Source: Sphacelaria rigidula (Eukaryota; Phaeophyceae; Sphacelariales). Taken from it: DNA of 22,449 nucleotides. The notes under the pieces were generated by a model. That model had not been told where the DNA came from and made no database searches. It was given only the letters and a program-made list of their open reading frames with translations. Shown in pieces: positions 9,326 through 18,805 of this stretch (positions are counted from its first letter, which is position 1; each line of letters starts with the position of its first letter). The translations under genes were made by a program, and so were the position numbers. Location of the stretch: assembly GCA_964200075.2 (NCBI GenBank), contig CAXNAA020000334.1:1-22449 (forward strand). The letters run 5' to 3'.

Positions 9326-10017
9326 CTGGCAAAGCGTGTCATTGAGAACCTATCGTTATCGTTCCTTGGCCTAAACACGCGAAGACGAGCCTTCAGCTTT
9401 CTGTCGGTGGGTGGGGCCGTGGCCACAGAAGCAACGACCCCAGCAGAGTCCCTCTTAGAAGGCCACGCCCAAGATCGAGCACGGAACGCGGGTCCCCGCT
9501 GAGGCATTCGACCGATGGTTTGTCTCAGCTTCGCTGGATTCTGGGTGTTTGGCGGGGGGTTCGTTCCCATAAGTTTTGCTCGCACGTAATCCTGTGCCGT
9601 TGATCGAAGTTTCGTCTGCACCGGCCACGAGACAAATATGCACCGTGGCGAGTGATGCGTGCATGGTCGCATGATGGAGAATCGGGGTGTTTTCTGCAAG
9701 TTGTCGAGTCCAGTACTTCTTCCTCGTTTCTCCCTGCACACCAAGCAACATGTCGAGGATTCTAGCCTGTCGCTTCGCGGATGCGCGACACATTTCTCCC
9801 GGGATTACCGCTGGACCCCCGCGGACCACCACACCAGCGTCCACGAGCATGCGCACAATGTTCTCATGACCATTTTCCACTGTCATCCACAGAGAAGAAG
9901 CCTGGACACGACCATAACATCTTGTCGCTAGTCCCTGCGGCCAGCAGGAACGAGACTGGCGTTTCAATGCCGATTTTGGCAGCACGGCGCCCAGGGTGTA
10001 TAGCCGAACTTGGTGAC

Positions 10018-10186
10018 CTGGACAAACACCCGCCTAAGGCATCATTAGCGAAGGAGTGGGGAGGGGCGCTGATGAGTTAAGTATGCTTTGTGTCGACTAG
10101 CAAGGATCCATTCAAACGGCATAGTGATTCACCGCGTTCCAACAAAGTCGTAGACCCTGCTACATATGGTGGAGAGCATACCGTAC
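10018..10186 (-). other. Intron 1 of ankyrin paralogue, phase 0
   Basis: It is 169 bp, at the same codon as in the first gene. Parts still align with the 249 bp intron there, for example a GTAGCAGGG(G/T) block after the donor and a TGAATCAC block in the middle. Confidence 0.7.
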
Positions 10187-10717
10187 CTGGTCCAGCGTCG
10201 AAGGAGCTGCCCCGAAAAGAAGTTTCATCGCTTCGTCGTGGGCGCGGCTTACAGCAAAAATGTGCAGCGCAGTCGTGCCTTGCTCGTTCGCCAAACAGGG
10301 ATTGGTGCCCCTCTTTAGTAGCTCCGGGACTATCTCCGACGGATAGTACACCAACATCAAGGGGGTGTACCCGGCAGGCTTGATGACGTCCGCGTTCACG
10401 CCGACCTTCCGAAGGCAGCGTACAGAGCCGACTTGACCCGTCTGCGCCGCGGCGTGAAGGGCGCGCGATCCAAGAGGAAATTTGATGTTTCCATCGCCGT
10501 CGGGCATTTCCTTGAAAGCAGTGAACTCCAGGTCGGCACCTCTACAGATGAGCATTTTGAGCACGCCGACCTGGCCTGTCTGGGAAGCAGTCACAACGGG
10601 CCTTGTGGGGAGGTCACGGGATCCGTCGATACAAGCTCCGGCTGTGAGCAGTTTTTCGACACCGCGCATGTCCCTACTCGCGATTTGCATTAACAGCTGA
10701 TAGTCAATCATCGACAT

Positions 10718-12711
10718 GATCGAACTTTGGGCTGGATCGGAAGAGACGGCACGAGGAACACCCCGTCGTCGAGGTAGACCCGTGGGACAGGTCGGCCAAC
10801 GCGGGATGTGCCCAGGATCAAGCCCGGCTTTGGTAAACTTTCCCGTCTCAATGACCTCAAGCTCTTGATCCTCACCCCCGCTGCTGAGCCGCTTGTCAGG
10901 AGGCAAACGCCCGTCCTGTTCTGAAAGGTATAGCCCCCACCCCAATCTAGTTGTGTAGAACACGGGGGAGCGAGAAACATCGATCGGTGAGTCGCGCAGG
11001 GTACACTCCTTTTCGTATTGATTATGACATGGCAAGACCAACGAGCCACAAAGAGTATTTAGTCCAAAGGTTCGCCAGCAAACCTGAGGGATCAAGACAG
11101 TTTTCGGCAAACACACGTCGCCTCACAACAGGAAACCACACTGAAAGAAAGCAGGGCACGCGGTGAGTGGGTCCGTCCGGGTCAAACATTCCTTCGCAAA
11201 ATACGTTGCTGCCGCCTCCTGCTCTAATACCTTCATCATCGTATGTGAACGTTGAAACTTGTATCGAACACAAGTCCAGTCTGAGGGCAAACGTCACGAG
11301 GTCTCCTACATTCCCGATGAGGTTCATAGAGAAAGGTACATTTCGGGATTACAGGCACGCCAGGTGTGTTCGTTGCGAGCAAGACCAAGCACGTACAGCT
11401 ACCTCAAGAACAAGAAGTGGAACCTCGGGGTGGACGTCATGGGTCGCATCGATTACACACGCACACCTGAAGGTACGGTGCGGTGACCTCAGGCTACGAT
11501 CTAAACGAGTCAAGAAACCCAGCAAAGACATGGCAAAGAAACAGCCTACAGCATGAGGAAGGCTTATTCACCACGTGGATGTACATGAATACGTGCGCTG
11601 CGCGTCCGTTTTACCTCCAGGCACAGCTTAAGCGTGATGCCGAGGGTATGGACTTTTTTCGTGGCACCGTCGGTCAGAGCGGTGGGTCGGTGAACGCCAT
11701 CTCTTCATAAACCTAGATCACGTAGACTACATACTACAGCAGTGGGTCTATGTGCTCACGCGCGCCGCTGTAGGCGCACAGCAATTCGAACAAAGCTGCT
11801 TTCCTGTTGATGTCTGTGTCACCGCACGCGAAAGAGCTTTTAAAGCCTTTGAACATCAGCTGAAGCGTGAGTTACGTATCAATTTATTCACAGAAGATAT
11901 GCATTCTGAAACGTTCAGGAGTTGAGAAGACAGGATCTGGATCCAGCCATTCAAAACTTCATCGCTGCTTCGCAAACTGCTTCTTCAACCTTTCGTTTTC
12001 CCAGTCCCCTCACCTTCTTCAACGCCCCCTCTACGCTGCGCTGTCAATTGGCGTGTTGCAGCTACAAAGCGCGCCAGCTGGAGTTGCCCCTGTGAAATGG
12101 TCGTCCCCCCGAGAATAGCTGCAGCTTGTTTGTGGTTCTATGACGTCACGAGCCCACGCACATCCGACAGTCCCGCCGACGCTTCGCCGCACCCACATTC
12201 GCCCATTTGTTCACGTACACACCAGCTGTACCTTGGGGCCTACCAAGGCTCACCGAATGATTGCGGAGTGTGTGAGGTAGCGTCGCGCCTAAGGAAGAAA
12301 TGGTAGGATCCCAACAAGATGGCATTGGCATCTGATTCGAGAATAGTCTAGAGACTAAAATCGAAATAATGCCTTGTTGGTGCTGCCTTACGTGAGTACT
12401 GCCTCCGTCCTCACCTCCGTGAGCCCACACACCCGCGCCCTCGCCAAAGTACCTGGAAGGTTCTGGGAGAAAGTTTTGCTCTGAAATTCTCCCCAGTTTG
12501 GCACCACCTCTCGCTGTGCCACAAGAGAGATCGCAGCCTCATTGCAAGCAAACGCGAGATGGCAATGTACAGAACTTTGCGTACATCGTCAGCGTGAGGC
12601 TGGGCTAGTGGTATGTGATGCAGGAACACATTTGCGCGCGTTAAAGCCCTCTTTGACGGTAGCTCTTAGGTTGAGATCCGAAAATATTGAGCCAGTCGCA
12701 CACTTGAATCT
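10718..12711. other. Upstream region of ankyrin paralogue, no supported gene
   Basis: The in-frame reading continues upstream of ATG 10717 for about 130 codons without a stop, but it begins only at non-ATG codons, and the first gene has no equivalent protein, so I treat it as flanking sequence. Blocks match the upstream region of the first gene. No other gene is visible. Confidence 0.4.
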
Positions 12712-13209
12712 GTGCGGAGAAGAGGTTCCGTATCAAGCAGAAAAGGTTCCGCAGCCATTAGATATGCAGCCAACAGTCGAGAGCAACGAACATTCCTCTA
12801 CCGAATCTCCATTCTGCTGCTCTATTCTTCTGAAAGGCAGCTGCAAAATAGCCTACAATGTCGAAACATACGCGTCAGGGCGTCCATCGACACCCGAAAA
12901 CATAAAAATATACGTTTCGCCGTAAACTCCTCAAAGCCTCCCTGCACATCGGCCCCGACTGACTGTGGTATAAACTATCAAGAGGGCGAAATAGCCAGTG
13001 CAGTACTGTTGGTGCCGCGACGACGCCGACCACGCCCGTCTTCGGGCTCCCTCGCGAGGGGTGAGTGTTCAGCGCAACCTGGCGTCCGTGTGAACAAAAC
13101 CAACGATGGTAGACAGACAGTACAACAAGCAAGTTTTCTTTGGCTGATTCATCTCTTGGCCGTGGAAAAACTCAGAGAGGACTTGCTCAGATGTTCCAGC
13201 ATCTGTTGA
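12712..13209 (+). CDS. Hypothetical open frame of 165 codons, doubtful
   Basis: The product is Arg- and Ser-rich and basic, with no domain I recognise. No counterpart is seen in the other duplication unit, since it lies outside the aligned part. Another frame (12542-12925) overlaps it. Chance is a good explanation. Confidence 0.12.
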   Translation: MRRRGSVSSRKGSAAIRYAANSREQRTFLYRISILLLYSSERQLQNSLQCRNIRVRASIDTRKHKNIRFAVNSSKPPCTSAPTDCGINYQEGEIASAVLLVPRRRRPRPSSGSLARGECSAQPGVRVNKTNDGRQTVQQASFLWLIHLLAVEKLREDLLRCSSIC

Positions 13210-13246
13210 AAACGGTGCTCCAACAGTAGGCTTCAGCTTCGTATGC

Positions 13247-13385
13247 GCGCATAAGGTTTAGCTCAATTAGGTTTTTTGAGGCTTGAAAAAAGCCTTCTTT
13301 TCAAAGCTTAACGCGAGCTTAAAATTTCCGACAAGCTTTTAATGTCCTTGAAACGAGCATAAAGTTGCGATACATCTTTATGCGC
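13247..13385. repeat. Small AT-rich element with 8 bp inverted ends, weak
   Basis: GCGCATAA at 13247-13254 and TTATGCGC at 13378-13385 are inverse complements. Between them lie a hairpin AGGCTT..AAGCCT and several AGCTT repeats. No target-site duplication is visible, so a MITE is possible but not shown. Confidence 0.25.
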
Positions 13386-13651
13386 CTCCTCCGGCCAATG
13401 TAGTAGCTGTCTGAACGTGCTCCCTATGACCCATGGTGTGAGTCGTCACCGGTCACCAGACAGGCTTCAATACTGATCCGGAAATGTTTCGCTCTAAAAT
13501 TCCTATACGTAATATTTTGTTGAATTGAAAAATATCAAGATTGTGTACAATAGTTGCACATGAGGCCACTACAGCGTTTTGGAGGGATAATCAGTGAGAG
13601 CAGCAGCGAGAAGTGGCTGTTAGACTACAAGTGAGATCAAGTGAAGTCACT

Positions 13652-14945
13652 ATGGCAGAGCCGGAAGAGGTTGAGGTGACTGAGGTGCGGACTTCGAAGC
13701 CACTGCCGCGTGACGCTACAGAGGCCGCGGACCACGAGGCGCGAGCGGCAGCAAAAAAAAGAACGGACCATGTTCGAGCGTCACTTCAGACAAGCTGACC
13801 TGTCTCAGGCAACAGCCCGTGCGCGTGAGAGGGCGAAGCGAAAGGCGGCCGAGCAACGCCAGCGAGACATCGCGGAGGCGCGGGGAAACCCACAAGAACC
13901 GGCTGTCGACACGAGTATCGACAAAGAGCGCTACAGTAGCACCGATACTCATCAGCAACGATGGGAGGCCAGGGCTGCGCAAGCCGCCGCCGACGGTCGC
14001 AATTTGACACCGCGCGGGGCATAAACCGGTAAATCCACTGTTTAACGCCATAAGAACTTGCTCGCCAATCGACCGCTTAAAGGAGTTCCCCGACGAGTGC
14101 TTGGTCGCGAATAACGGCCACCTCGATTGCCTGGCTTGCAAGAAGTCTATCGCGAAAGTCAAATATCTCGTCAGACAGCAAGCACCGCAACAGCGCGAAA
14201 CACAAAGTAGACGTGAAGGAACTCTCGGCACAAAATCAGCGCACAGCCAAGGTATGCACTACGCATTCGAGATCATAGATGTTAATACTGTCTGTACTGT
14301 ACTTCATCCTACTAATCTAGCACTCCATGTACTATCTTACTCACTATACTATATCGTTGCTACTGGTATTGTGTACTACAACTGTATGTGCAGTATGTGT
14401 GACTTGTGATATTAGTGTCAACTTTTCTCTGTATTGTGTATTATCCTACCAAGCTTGATGCTTGACATACCAAGGTGGTCACAGTGTAAAAGTCTGTTGC
14501 CTGTTGCTGCCGTGTCGTTGTACTGTCTTTACTCTGCTGTGTTTCGTCTACTACTCTATTACGCTGTTGACCGTTGACTGCTGCACTCCTGCGTCCTTCC
14601 TCCTGTTGCGTTTCGACAACGCTGTGGCATGTGGCATGGTGCGGTGGTGTGGTTCCTTGTTCCTGCATGTTTCATCGTTCATCGCTGTATTCCAGACGAT
14701 GGACGCGTTCAAGACTACCTCTGAGGCCATCGGTAGACCGTACGTATCGACACTTCAGCAAAAGGACATCATGTCGCAGGTCTTGCTCACAAAGGCATGC
14801 ATGGCCAGTGGCGTCTCTCTTCACGTCATGAACTCAGCAGAATGGAAACATTTCTTTGATCCAAACAACATGGCGATCCCCCAATAAAGCAGTCTTGGGA
14901 AGCACATCACATTTATCCACCGTGAAGAGGTTAGATTAAATAGTA
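13652..14945 (+). pseudogene. hAT-type transposase, N-terminal half, frame-broken
   Basis: The reading starts at ATG 13652 with an acidic head (MAEPEEVEVTEV). It changes frame at an eight-A run (13753-13760) into a Lys/Arg/Ala/Glu-rich helix ending near 14020, and changes again into RLKEFPDECLVANNGHLDC, whose C-x2-C pair resembles the BED-like zinc finger at the head of hAT transposases. A further shift near 14190 gives AKHKVDVKEL, a possible finger end. After an intron, exon 2 (14696-14887) reads MSQVLLTKACMASGVSLHVM and EWKHFFDPNNMAIP, matching the hAT region that precedes the catalytic core. One more shift extends it to about 14945. Such proteins bind element ends and cut and paste the transposon. 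With at least four shifts it is dead. The rest is probably 19390-21303. Confidence 0.6.
14252..14695 (+). other. Intron in hAT N-terminal half
   Basis: The donor is GCCAAG|GTATGC and the acceptor is GCTGTATTCCAG|ACGATG, giving 444 bp. The interior is T-rich with many TACT and CTACT runs and no coding signal that fits the flanking exons. Confidence 0.65.
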
Positions 14946-15013
14946 GAAGGCTAGAGAGTACTGAACGAATTGGCGTGAGCGTGCACCTTGTTAATCCTTT
15001 TGGCACCGGACCC

Positions 15014-15045
15014 CCACTAACACAGGGTTGGCCCTGTGTTAGTGG
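15014..15045. repeat. Perfect 14 bp inverted repeat, 4 base spacer
   Basis: The arm CCACTAACACAGGG (15014-15027) is followed by TTGG and its exact complement CCCTGTGTTAGTGG (15032-15045), then an A/T-rich tract. It could fold as a stem-loop in RNA. An alternative is two abutting transposon ends (see the MITE entry). Confidence 0.95.
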
Positions 15046-15340
15046 AATAATAAAAATATAAGAATTCGAGCGACCTGCCCAATCACGGCGAGGCGGTATT
15101 CATCGACCAGATCCGAACGGCCAGCGCGGGGATTCTTGTCGAGTGTAATGCCACTGCAAAGGTTGTGTGGGGGCCCTATCCCTGGCCTAGATTAGCCTCC
15201 CCAGGTTTCGAAGTGCAGGGTGGTCGCAGCTTGGTGTTATGGTACTACTTGCTCTCAGTATACTATTCCCGAGTTTTTTCCGGAGTGTTTTTTGGGTCCC
15301 AATTCTATACTGAAACGTAGAAATTTACACCAACACAGGG
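15032..15340. mobile_element. Candidate 309 bp MITE
   Basis: The left end reads CCCTGTGTTAGTGGAA, and the inverse complement of the right end reads CCCTGTGTTGGTGTAA, 14 of 16 positions equal. TGG lies directly outside each end (15029-15031 and 15341-15343) and may be a 3 bp target duplication. The interior has no transposase, as expected of a non-autonomous element. The arm at 15014-15027 would then be the end of another copy. Superfamily is not assigned; a 3 bp target duplication would fit PIF/Harbinger-like or CACTA-like elements. Confidence 0.4.
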
Positions 15341-15380
15341 TGGACCGAAAAAAAACGGGAAGGAGTGTACATGCCACAAT

Positions 15381-16112
15381 GTGGTCATTTTCACAAGGCG
15401 CAAAATCCAGGTGGGCTGTGGAAAGACAAACGGAACTACCGTAATGAATTCTGCGCATCCCTCTGCCGATGACTCGCAGTGTGCAGTCCACATGTATGTA
15501 GTGGACGGGGATGAACAAGCGGTATATAGGCAGCTGATTTCGGTAGCTGAGAATTCCCCAGAACGNNNNNNNNNNAGCGGCAGCTGCTGCTTTAGTCGGA
15601 GAGGCGTACTACACTGTGCTGTACTATACGTTGCTGAGAATTGCCCAGAACGTGCGAGGGGGTATGCAGCAACAGCTGCTGCTTCAGTCGGAGAGGCGTA
15701 CTACACTGGACTGTACTGTTGTATGAATGCCCGCCGCAACGCTGATACCCGTCGAAGAGAATTTGCCGCATGCAACAAGGGGGAAAATGACAGCCCACCC
15801 CGACCACAAGGGGCTGTGTGGCAAGGTGGTGGGGACAAAAATATCATCCACAGCCACAAGTGGCGGGCGGCCCGCCGATCGCCGCATCCTGTTGGAAGCT
15901 TTCTACCACGACCCATACTGCTCGCTACATCAGATGTACACCACCTAATGCGTACCCTGCACCTGAAAAGATTGGATGAAACTTTCGCTCTTCGCCATAA
16001 CCCTACGGTTACATACGCGGATTTTCAGCAACATGCCACTGTTATGGGTAGGAATGGGGGCCCTAACGACCAAAATTCGAGATTTAAAATAAGAAATAAC
16101 GCGGAGGAATAA
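15381..16112 (+). CDS. Hypothetical open frame across an assembly gap, doubtful
   Basis: A plus-strand frame stays open from 15381 to 16112 apart from the unknown bases at 15566-15575. Its first third contains a 92 bp tandem repeat, so peptides such as AEN(S/C)PE occur twice, but 92 is not a multiple of three and the copies are read in different frames. The last part (about residues 130-243) is basic and Asn/His-rich, with no family I recognise. Since the true gap length is unknown, the joined frame cannot be trusted. It may lie in the material that separates the two hAT halves. Confidence 0.15.
   Translation: MVIFTRRKIQVGCGKTNGTTVMNSAHPSADDSQCAVHMYVVDGDEQAVYRQLISVAENSPEXXXXSGSCCFSRRGVLHCAVLYVAENCPERARGYAATAAASVGEAYYTGLYCCMNARRNADTRRREFAACNKGENDSPPRPQGAVWQGGGDKNIIHSHKWRAARRSPHPVGSFLPRPILLATSDVHHLMRTLHLKRLDETFALRHNPTVTYADFQQHATVMGRNGGPNDQNSRFKIRNNAEE
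15545..15715. repeat. 92 bp tandem repeat broken by a 10 N assembly gap
   Basis: CTGAGAATTCCCCAGAACG at 15547 recurs as CTGAGAATTGCCCAGAACG at 15634. CAGCTGCTGCTTTAGTCGG at 15581 recurs as CAGCTGCTGCTTCAGTCGG at 15673. The first pair is 87 apart and the second 92, so the Ns (15566-15575) stand for at least 15 bases, and further unit copies may be missing. Confidence 0.85.
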
Positions 16113-16390
16113 TGAACACGTCCGTAGGTGGTCGGATCTGTGCTGAGGCCCTCACGAACAGAACACACGCTTCATTACTTATTCAGTTGGTCTAGTACAG
16201 GAAACCTGTAGCACTGGAGATTGCTCGGTTCTCGACACAGGAAAAAAGCCGGTCCACGGCACTTGACAGCCCCCCGCATACACACGAGATCTAGGGAACC
16301 TAGTTTGATATTTTGCTGGCGTCGCGTCAGTGGCACGGAAATCCCTTCCCAGAGCGAAAAACACCTTGTTTTAGTACATTTAGGTCATTT

Positions 16391-16424
16391 GCGAGTCAGC
16401 ATCACGTGCGAGTCAGCATCACAC
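16391..16424. repeat. 17 bp direct repeat around a CACGTG palindrome
   Basis: GCGAGTCAGCATCAC occurs at 16391-16405 and again at 16408-16422. CACGTG (16403-16408) spans the junction. GAGTCA inside each copy resembles AP-1/Gcn4-type bZIP sites and CACGTG a G-box/E-box. Binding is speculation. Confidence 0.6.
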
Positions 16425-16608
16425 GCAAACGCAAACACCAAACTAGGCGATATAGCTTGGGTGTGTGGGAAGCGCACGCAAGAAACCGCAGTCCAATCCC
16501 CCGCTTCGTTGCCGATTTGTAAGCGTTGCGCGATCGGCACTTTTGGAGTGAGGATCAGTAGCTTCTCGATGTCGAAGATGGCAAATTCAAAAACATCGAT
16601 GCGCATCC

Positions 16609-17280
16609 TTATTTTCCTGCCGCAAGCAAGCTGTGACAACATGCACTTTGGTTGCGTGCCCCCAGGCGCTGCTTTGTTCTGTGCGGCTGTGCACACAGGG
16701 CAATTTCGCCTTTCAACGGCGAGTATCCTTTGAAGTGTCGAATTACAGAGGGAGAGTTGACAGAAGGAAAACAGAGCTGGCGGCTGCTTCATGTCAGGGA
16801 TCCAGTGCAGAAGTCAAGGCGTCGAGAGCGATTTTAGTACGAGTATGTGCGTTACATCTGCTGGCTACCGCGGTCATGTATTTAGTAACTGTCTGTATAT
16901 ACTGATAATAGTATTAGAATGAGATGCAAAACAATCCGATGTTCGACAAGCTTTGTTTCGGGCTGGGTATTTTGTTTCTAGCGGCGAGCAGTGTGTGACG
17001 GATGGCATTTCAGTTTTGTGGCATGCCACCAGGTGCTGCTTCGTTCTGTACGGCTGTGCACAAAGGGCAAATTCACCTTTCAATAGCGAATACGCTTCAT
17101 GTATTGAGTTGCAGAGAGCGAGGTCACACATGAACTTCGGCTGTTGTGTCTGAGGATTCCAGCGGAGAAGTCAAGGCGCGAAGAGTGATTTTGATTGCAG
17201 ACTGCGCATCATGTATGCCTTGGTCGGCAGAGCTGTGATTTTTCAAGTGACTGACCGCCTGTACATACTGAAAATAGGGA
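16609..17280. repeat. Tandem duplication, unit about 360 bp
   Basis: Copy A is about 16609-16915 and copy B about 16968-17280. AGGCGCTGCTTTGTTCTGTG at 16664 matches AGGTGCTGCTTCGTTCTGTA at 17031 (offset 367). AGAAGTCAAGGCG near 16810 matches near 17167 (offset 357). CTGTCTGTATATACTGA matches CCGCCTGTACATACTGA at the right end. No frame is clearly conserved between the copies. Confidence 0.8.
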
Positions 17281-17546
17281 AAAATTGTCGTTGAAGATGT
17301 TGATCTGGACAGGGAGAACCAGACCGTGCCCAAGCGACTGACAAGATAGGATTCCTTCCACTCGTGCCATGACCTTGACCCCATGGGGCCCATGACAAAT
17401 TCACTCTCCAATCCCATAGTCATGGCTGTGTGTAGGACATGCAGCGCGTAGCCAATCCGCACAGCGTCAACCTCTTGATCGTCAAGATCATCAGCATCGT
17501 TCTCAGTAGTTTTCGGATGCGCGACGCTGCTGCTCATGATGTCCAC
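17124..17546 (-). CDS. Hypothetical open frame of 140 codons
   Basis: The frame starts at 17546, with an ATG at its head and an acidic segment (TENDADDLDDQEVDAV) followed by a region rich in Met, Trp and aromatic residues (SRSWHEWKESYLVSRLG). Codon use looks more protein-like than in most nearby frames, but the 3' third runs into the 360 bp duplication, which argues against a single conserved protein. Another minus-strand frame (17534-17755) lies just upstream and could be an earlier exon or shifted part. I recognise no family. Confidence 0.2.
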   Translation of the reverse strand: MDIMSSSVAHPKTTENDADDLDDQEVDAVRIGYALHVLHTAMTMGLESEFVMGPMGSRSWHEWKESYLVSRLGTVWFSLSRSTSSTTIFPYFQYVQAVSHLKNHSSADQGIHDAQSAIKITLRALTSPLESSDTTAEVHV

Positions 17547-17760
17547 ATTCCCGTACTTTCTTGCTCCAGCACTGTGTCAGGCACGCCTTTCACTGCAGTT
17601 ACGTTGGTGTGTAGCGACCACAACAGCTGTTGTTCGTGCTCTTGTCTCGTTATCTTCGCAATGACGGTAAACGTGGGGTGGCAGCTCGGGGGCGTGTGCT
17701 TCCCCACTGGTACAGACAGAAGCGAGACACTGGCTAGTGCAACAAGGTTGTCCATCTACT

Positions 17761-18162
17761 AAGGTGGAGCGAGCTTTCCGGAGGAACAAAATCACCCTAA
17801 CACCGACCACTCCCAGGCTTGAATAAATATACTAGGAGTATAGTTCATTTCTTAAGAGCCAAATCGTCAATTGTAGGTGACGCGTGTATTTTCCTTTGAT
17901 ATGATTCGTTGGATTACGGGTCACTTCTGACGCATGTAGCGTACAACTTGCACTTTCCATGAATATAGTACCCAAAATCGGCCCCCATTCCTACCCTAAC
18001 TGTTTCGTGCAGACGCCAGACACGTCATTCCCCCAGCCTCATTCGTCGTTCTGGAGGCCCGGTCCCAACAGGGTTAATGCAGATAATGCTAAGAAGGCAC
18101 TCACTGTTTCGTATCTCGTGGTGCCGAGTGCCGATACACCACATTTTTTATCTTGTCTTTAC
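17761..18162. other. Region with no supported gene
   Basis: I see no coding or RNA feature here. It leads into the minisatellite that follows. Confidence 0.35.
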
Positions 18163-18430
18163 CTTGTCCAAACAATAAAAGTCAACCAACCATCAAACCA
18201 TCCATTCAATCCCAACCAACCAACTAACTAATTAACCAATTATTTTCATTGTACAGTTATTGTAGTTCCCTTGTCCGAAAATAAAGATCCAATCCCAACC
18301 AACCATCCAATCATCCATCCAACCCCAATCAATCATCCAACCATCCATCAAAACCCAATCTTGAATCAATTAATTTGATTAATTAATATGTTCTTATTGT
18401 CTCCTTCTTGTCCAAAAAATAAAAATAAAC
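18163..18430. repeat. Degenerate minisatellite with AACC/ATCC microsatellite cores
   Basis: CTTGTCCAAACAATAAAA at 18163, CTTGTCCGAAAATAAAG at 18270 and CTTGTCCAAAAAATAAAA at 18407 start three units. The first two are each followed by AACCAACC/ATCCATCC runs and then an AATTAA-type block. Spacings are 107 and 137 bases. The AATAAA in each unit resembles a poly(A) signal. Confidence 0.75.
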
Positions 18431-18476
18431 AAAGCAACCAAAAACATCAATACAAATATTATATTCCTAGATACAG

Positions 18477-18494
18477 TATATATATATATATATA
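18477..18494. repeat. (TA)9 microsatellite
   Basis: This is an uninterrupted run of nine TA units directly before the 362 bp tandem repeat. Confidence 0.95.
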
Positions 18495-18805
18495 ATATTT
18501 CGAACTCACGAGCGTGGAGCATACTTTGTAACGACGCGTCCATGAGATTTATTGCTGATTTTAGTGTGCAAGTTCCTCCGCACCCGCCCCGGGAGATGAC
18601 TGTTCGGGCCAATGCCAGTGCTAGGGGCCCAGTTAGCGGATTCGTGCTTGACTTTGTGCGGGGGTACACAAGCGTTCGCGACCGCTCGAACGGAGCGATC
18701 GCGGTGGTCCTGCAATGGTTGCGGCGGGCATGAACACTTCGAGAGAGGATCTATTCTCACGAGGGCTTGGCGAGGCAAGAATACCGAGACCCTCGAAAAA
18801 GACGG

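Larger units (their letters stand above)
8903..10717 (-). pseudogene. Ankyrin-repeat paralogue with three indels in exon 2
   Basis: Exon 1 (10717-10187) is open for 177 codons from ATG 10717 (or ATG 10711), against 176 in the first gene. Over a 48-residue stretch starting at MRGVEKLL, 30 residues match. Intron 1 is 10186-10018 (CAG|GTACGG ... GTCCAG|GTCACC). Exon 2 (10017-9326) opens in frame with VTKFGYTP, then shifts: +1 before a LLAAG motif, -2 before SSLW, and +1 near 9560-9580, which returns it to the original frame for NPAKLRQTIGRM and the tail. In the starting frame a TGA follows FGYTP within about 15 codons. The proposed intron 2 (9325-8919) and final exon (8918-8903, R-C-S-Q-K-stop) match the first gene. 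It is probably non-functional. A truncated protein of about 190 residues, or assembly errors, are alternatives. Confidence 0.75.
8550..12150. repeat. Segmental tandem duplication, copy 2
   Basis: This is the partner of 3990-7330, in the same orientation and block order. It carries the broken ankyrin copy and its flanks. It is slightly longer than copy 1, mainly through insertions upstream of the gene (about 10720-11440). Weaker similarity may continue to about 12330, matching about 7490. Confidence 0.85.

Noticed and set aside
10718-11116. Upstream extension of the second ankyrin copy to a GTG at 11116
   Set aside because: There is no ATG in the extension before 10717, and no equivalent peptide in the first copy. 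It is better seen as flanking sequence that happens to be open.
15266-15361. Inverted repeat TTCCCGAGTTTTTTCCGG versus CCGAAAAAAAACGGGAA
   Set aside because: The match depends mostly on A/T runs and needs a gap. It also crosses the better-supported MITE border at 15340.
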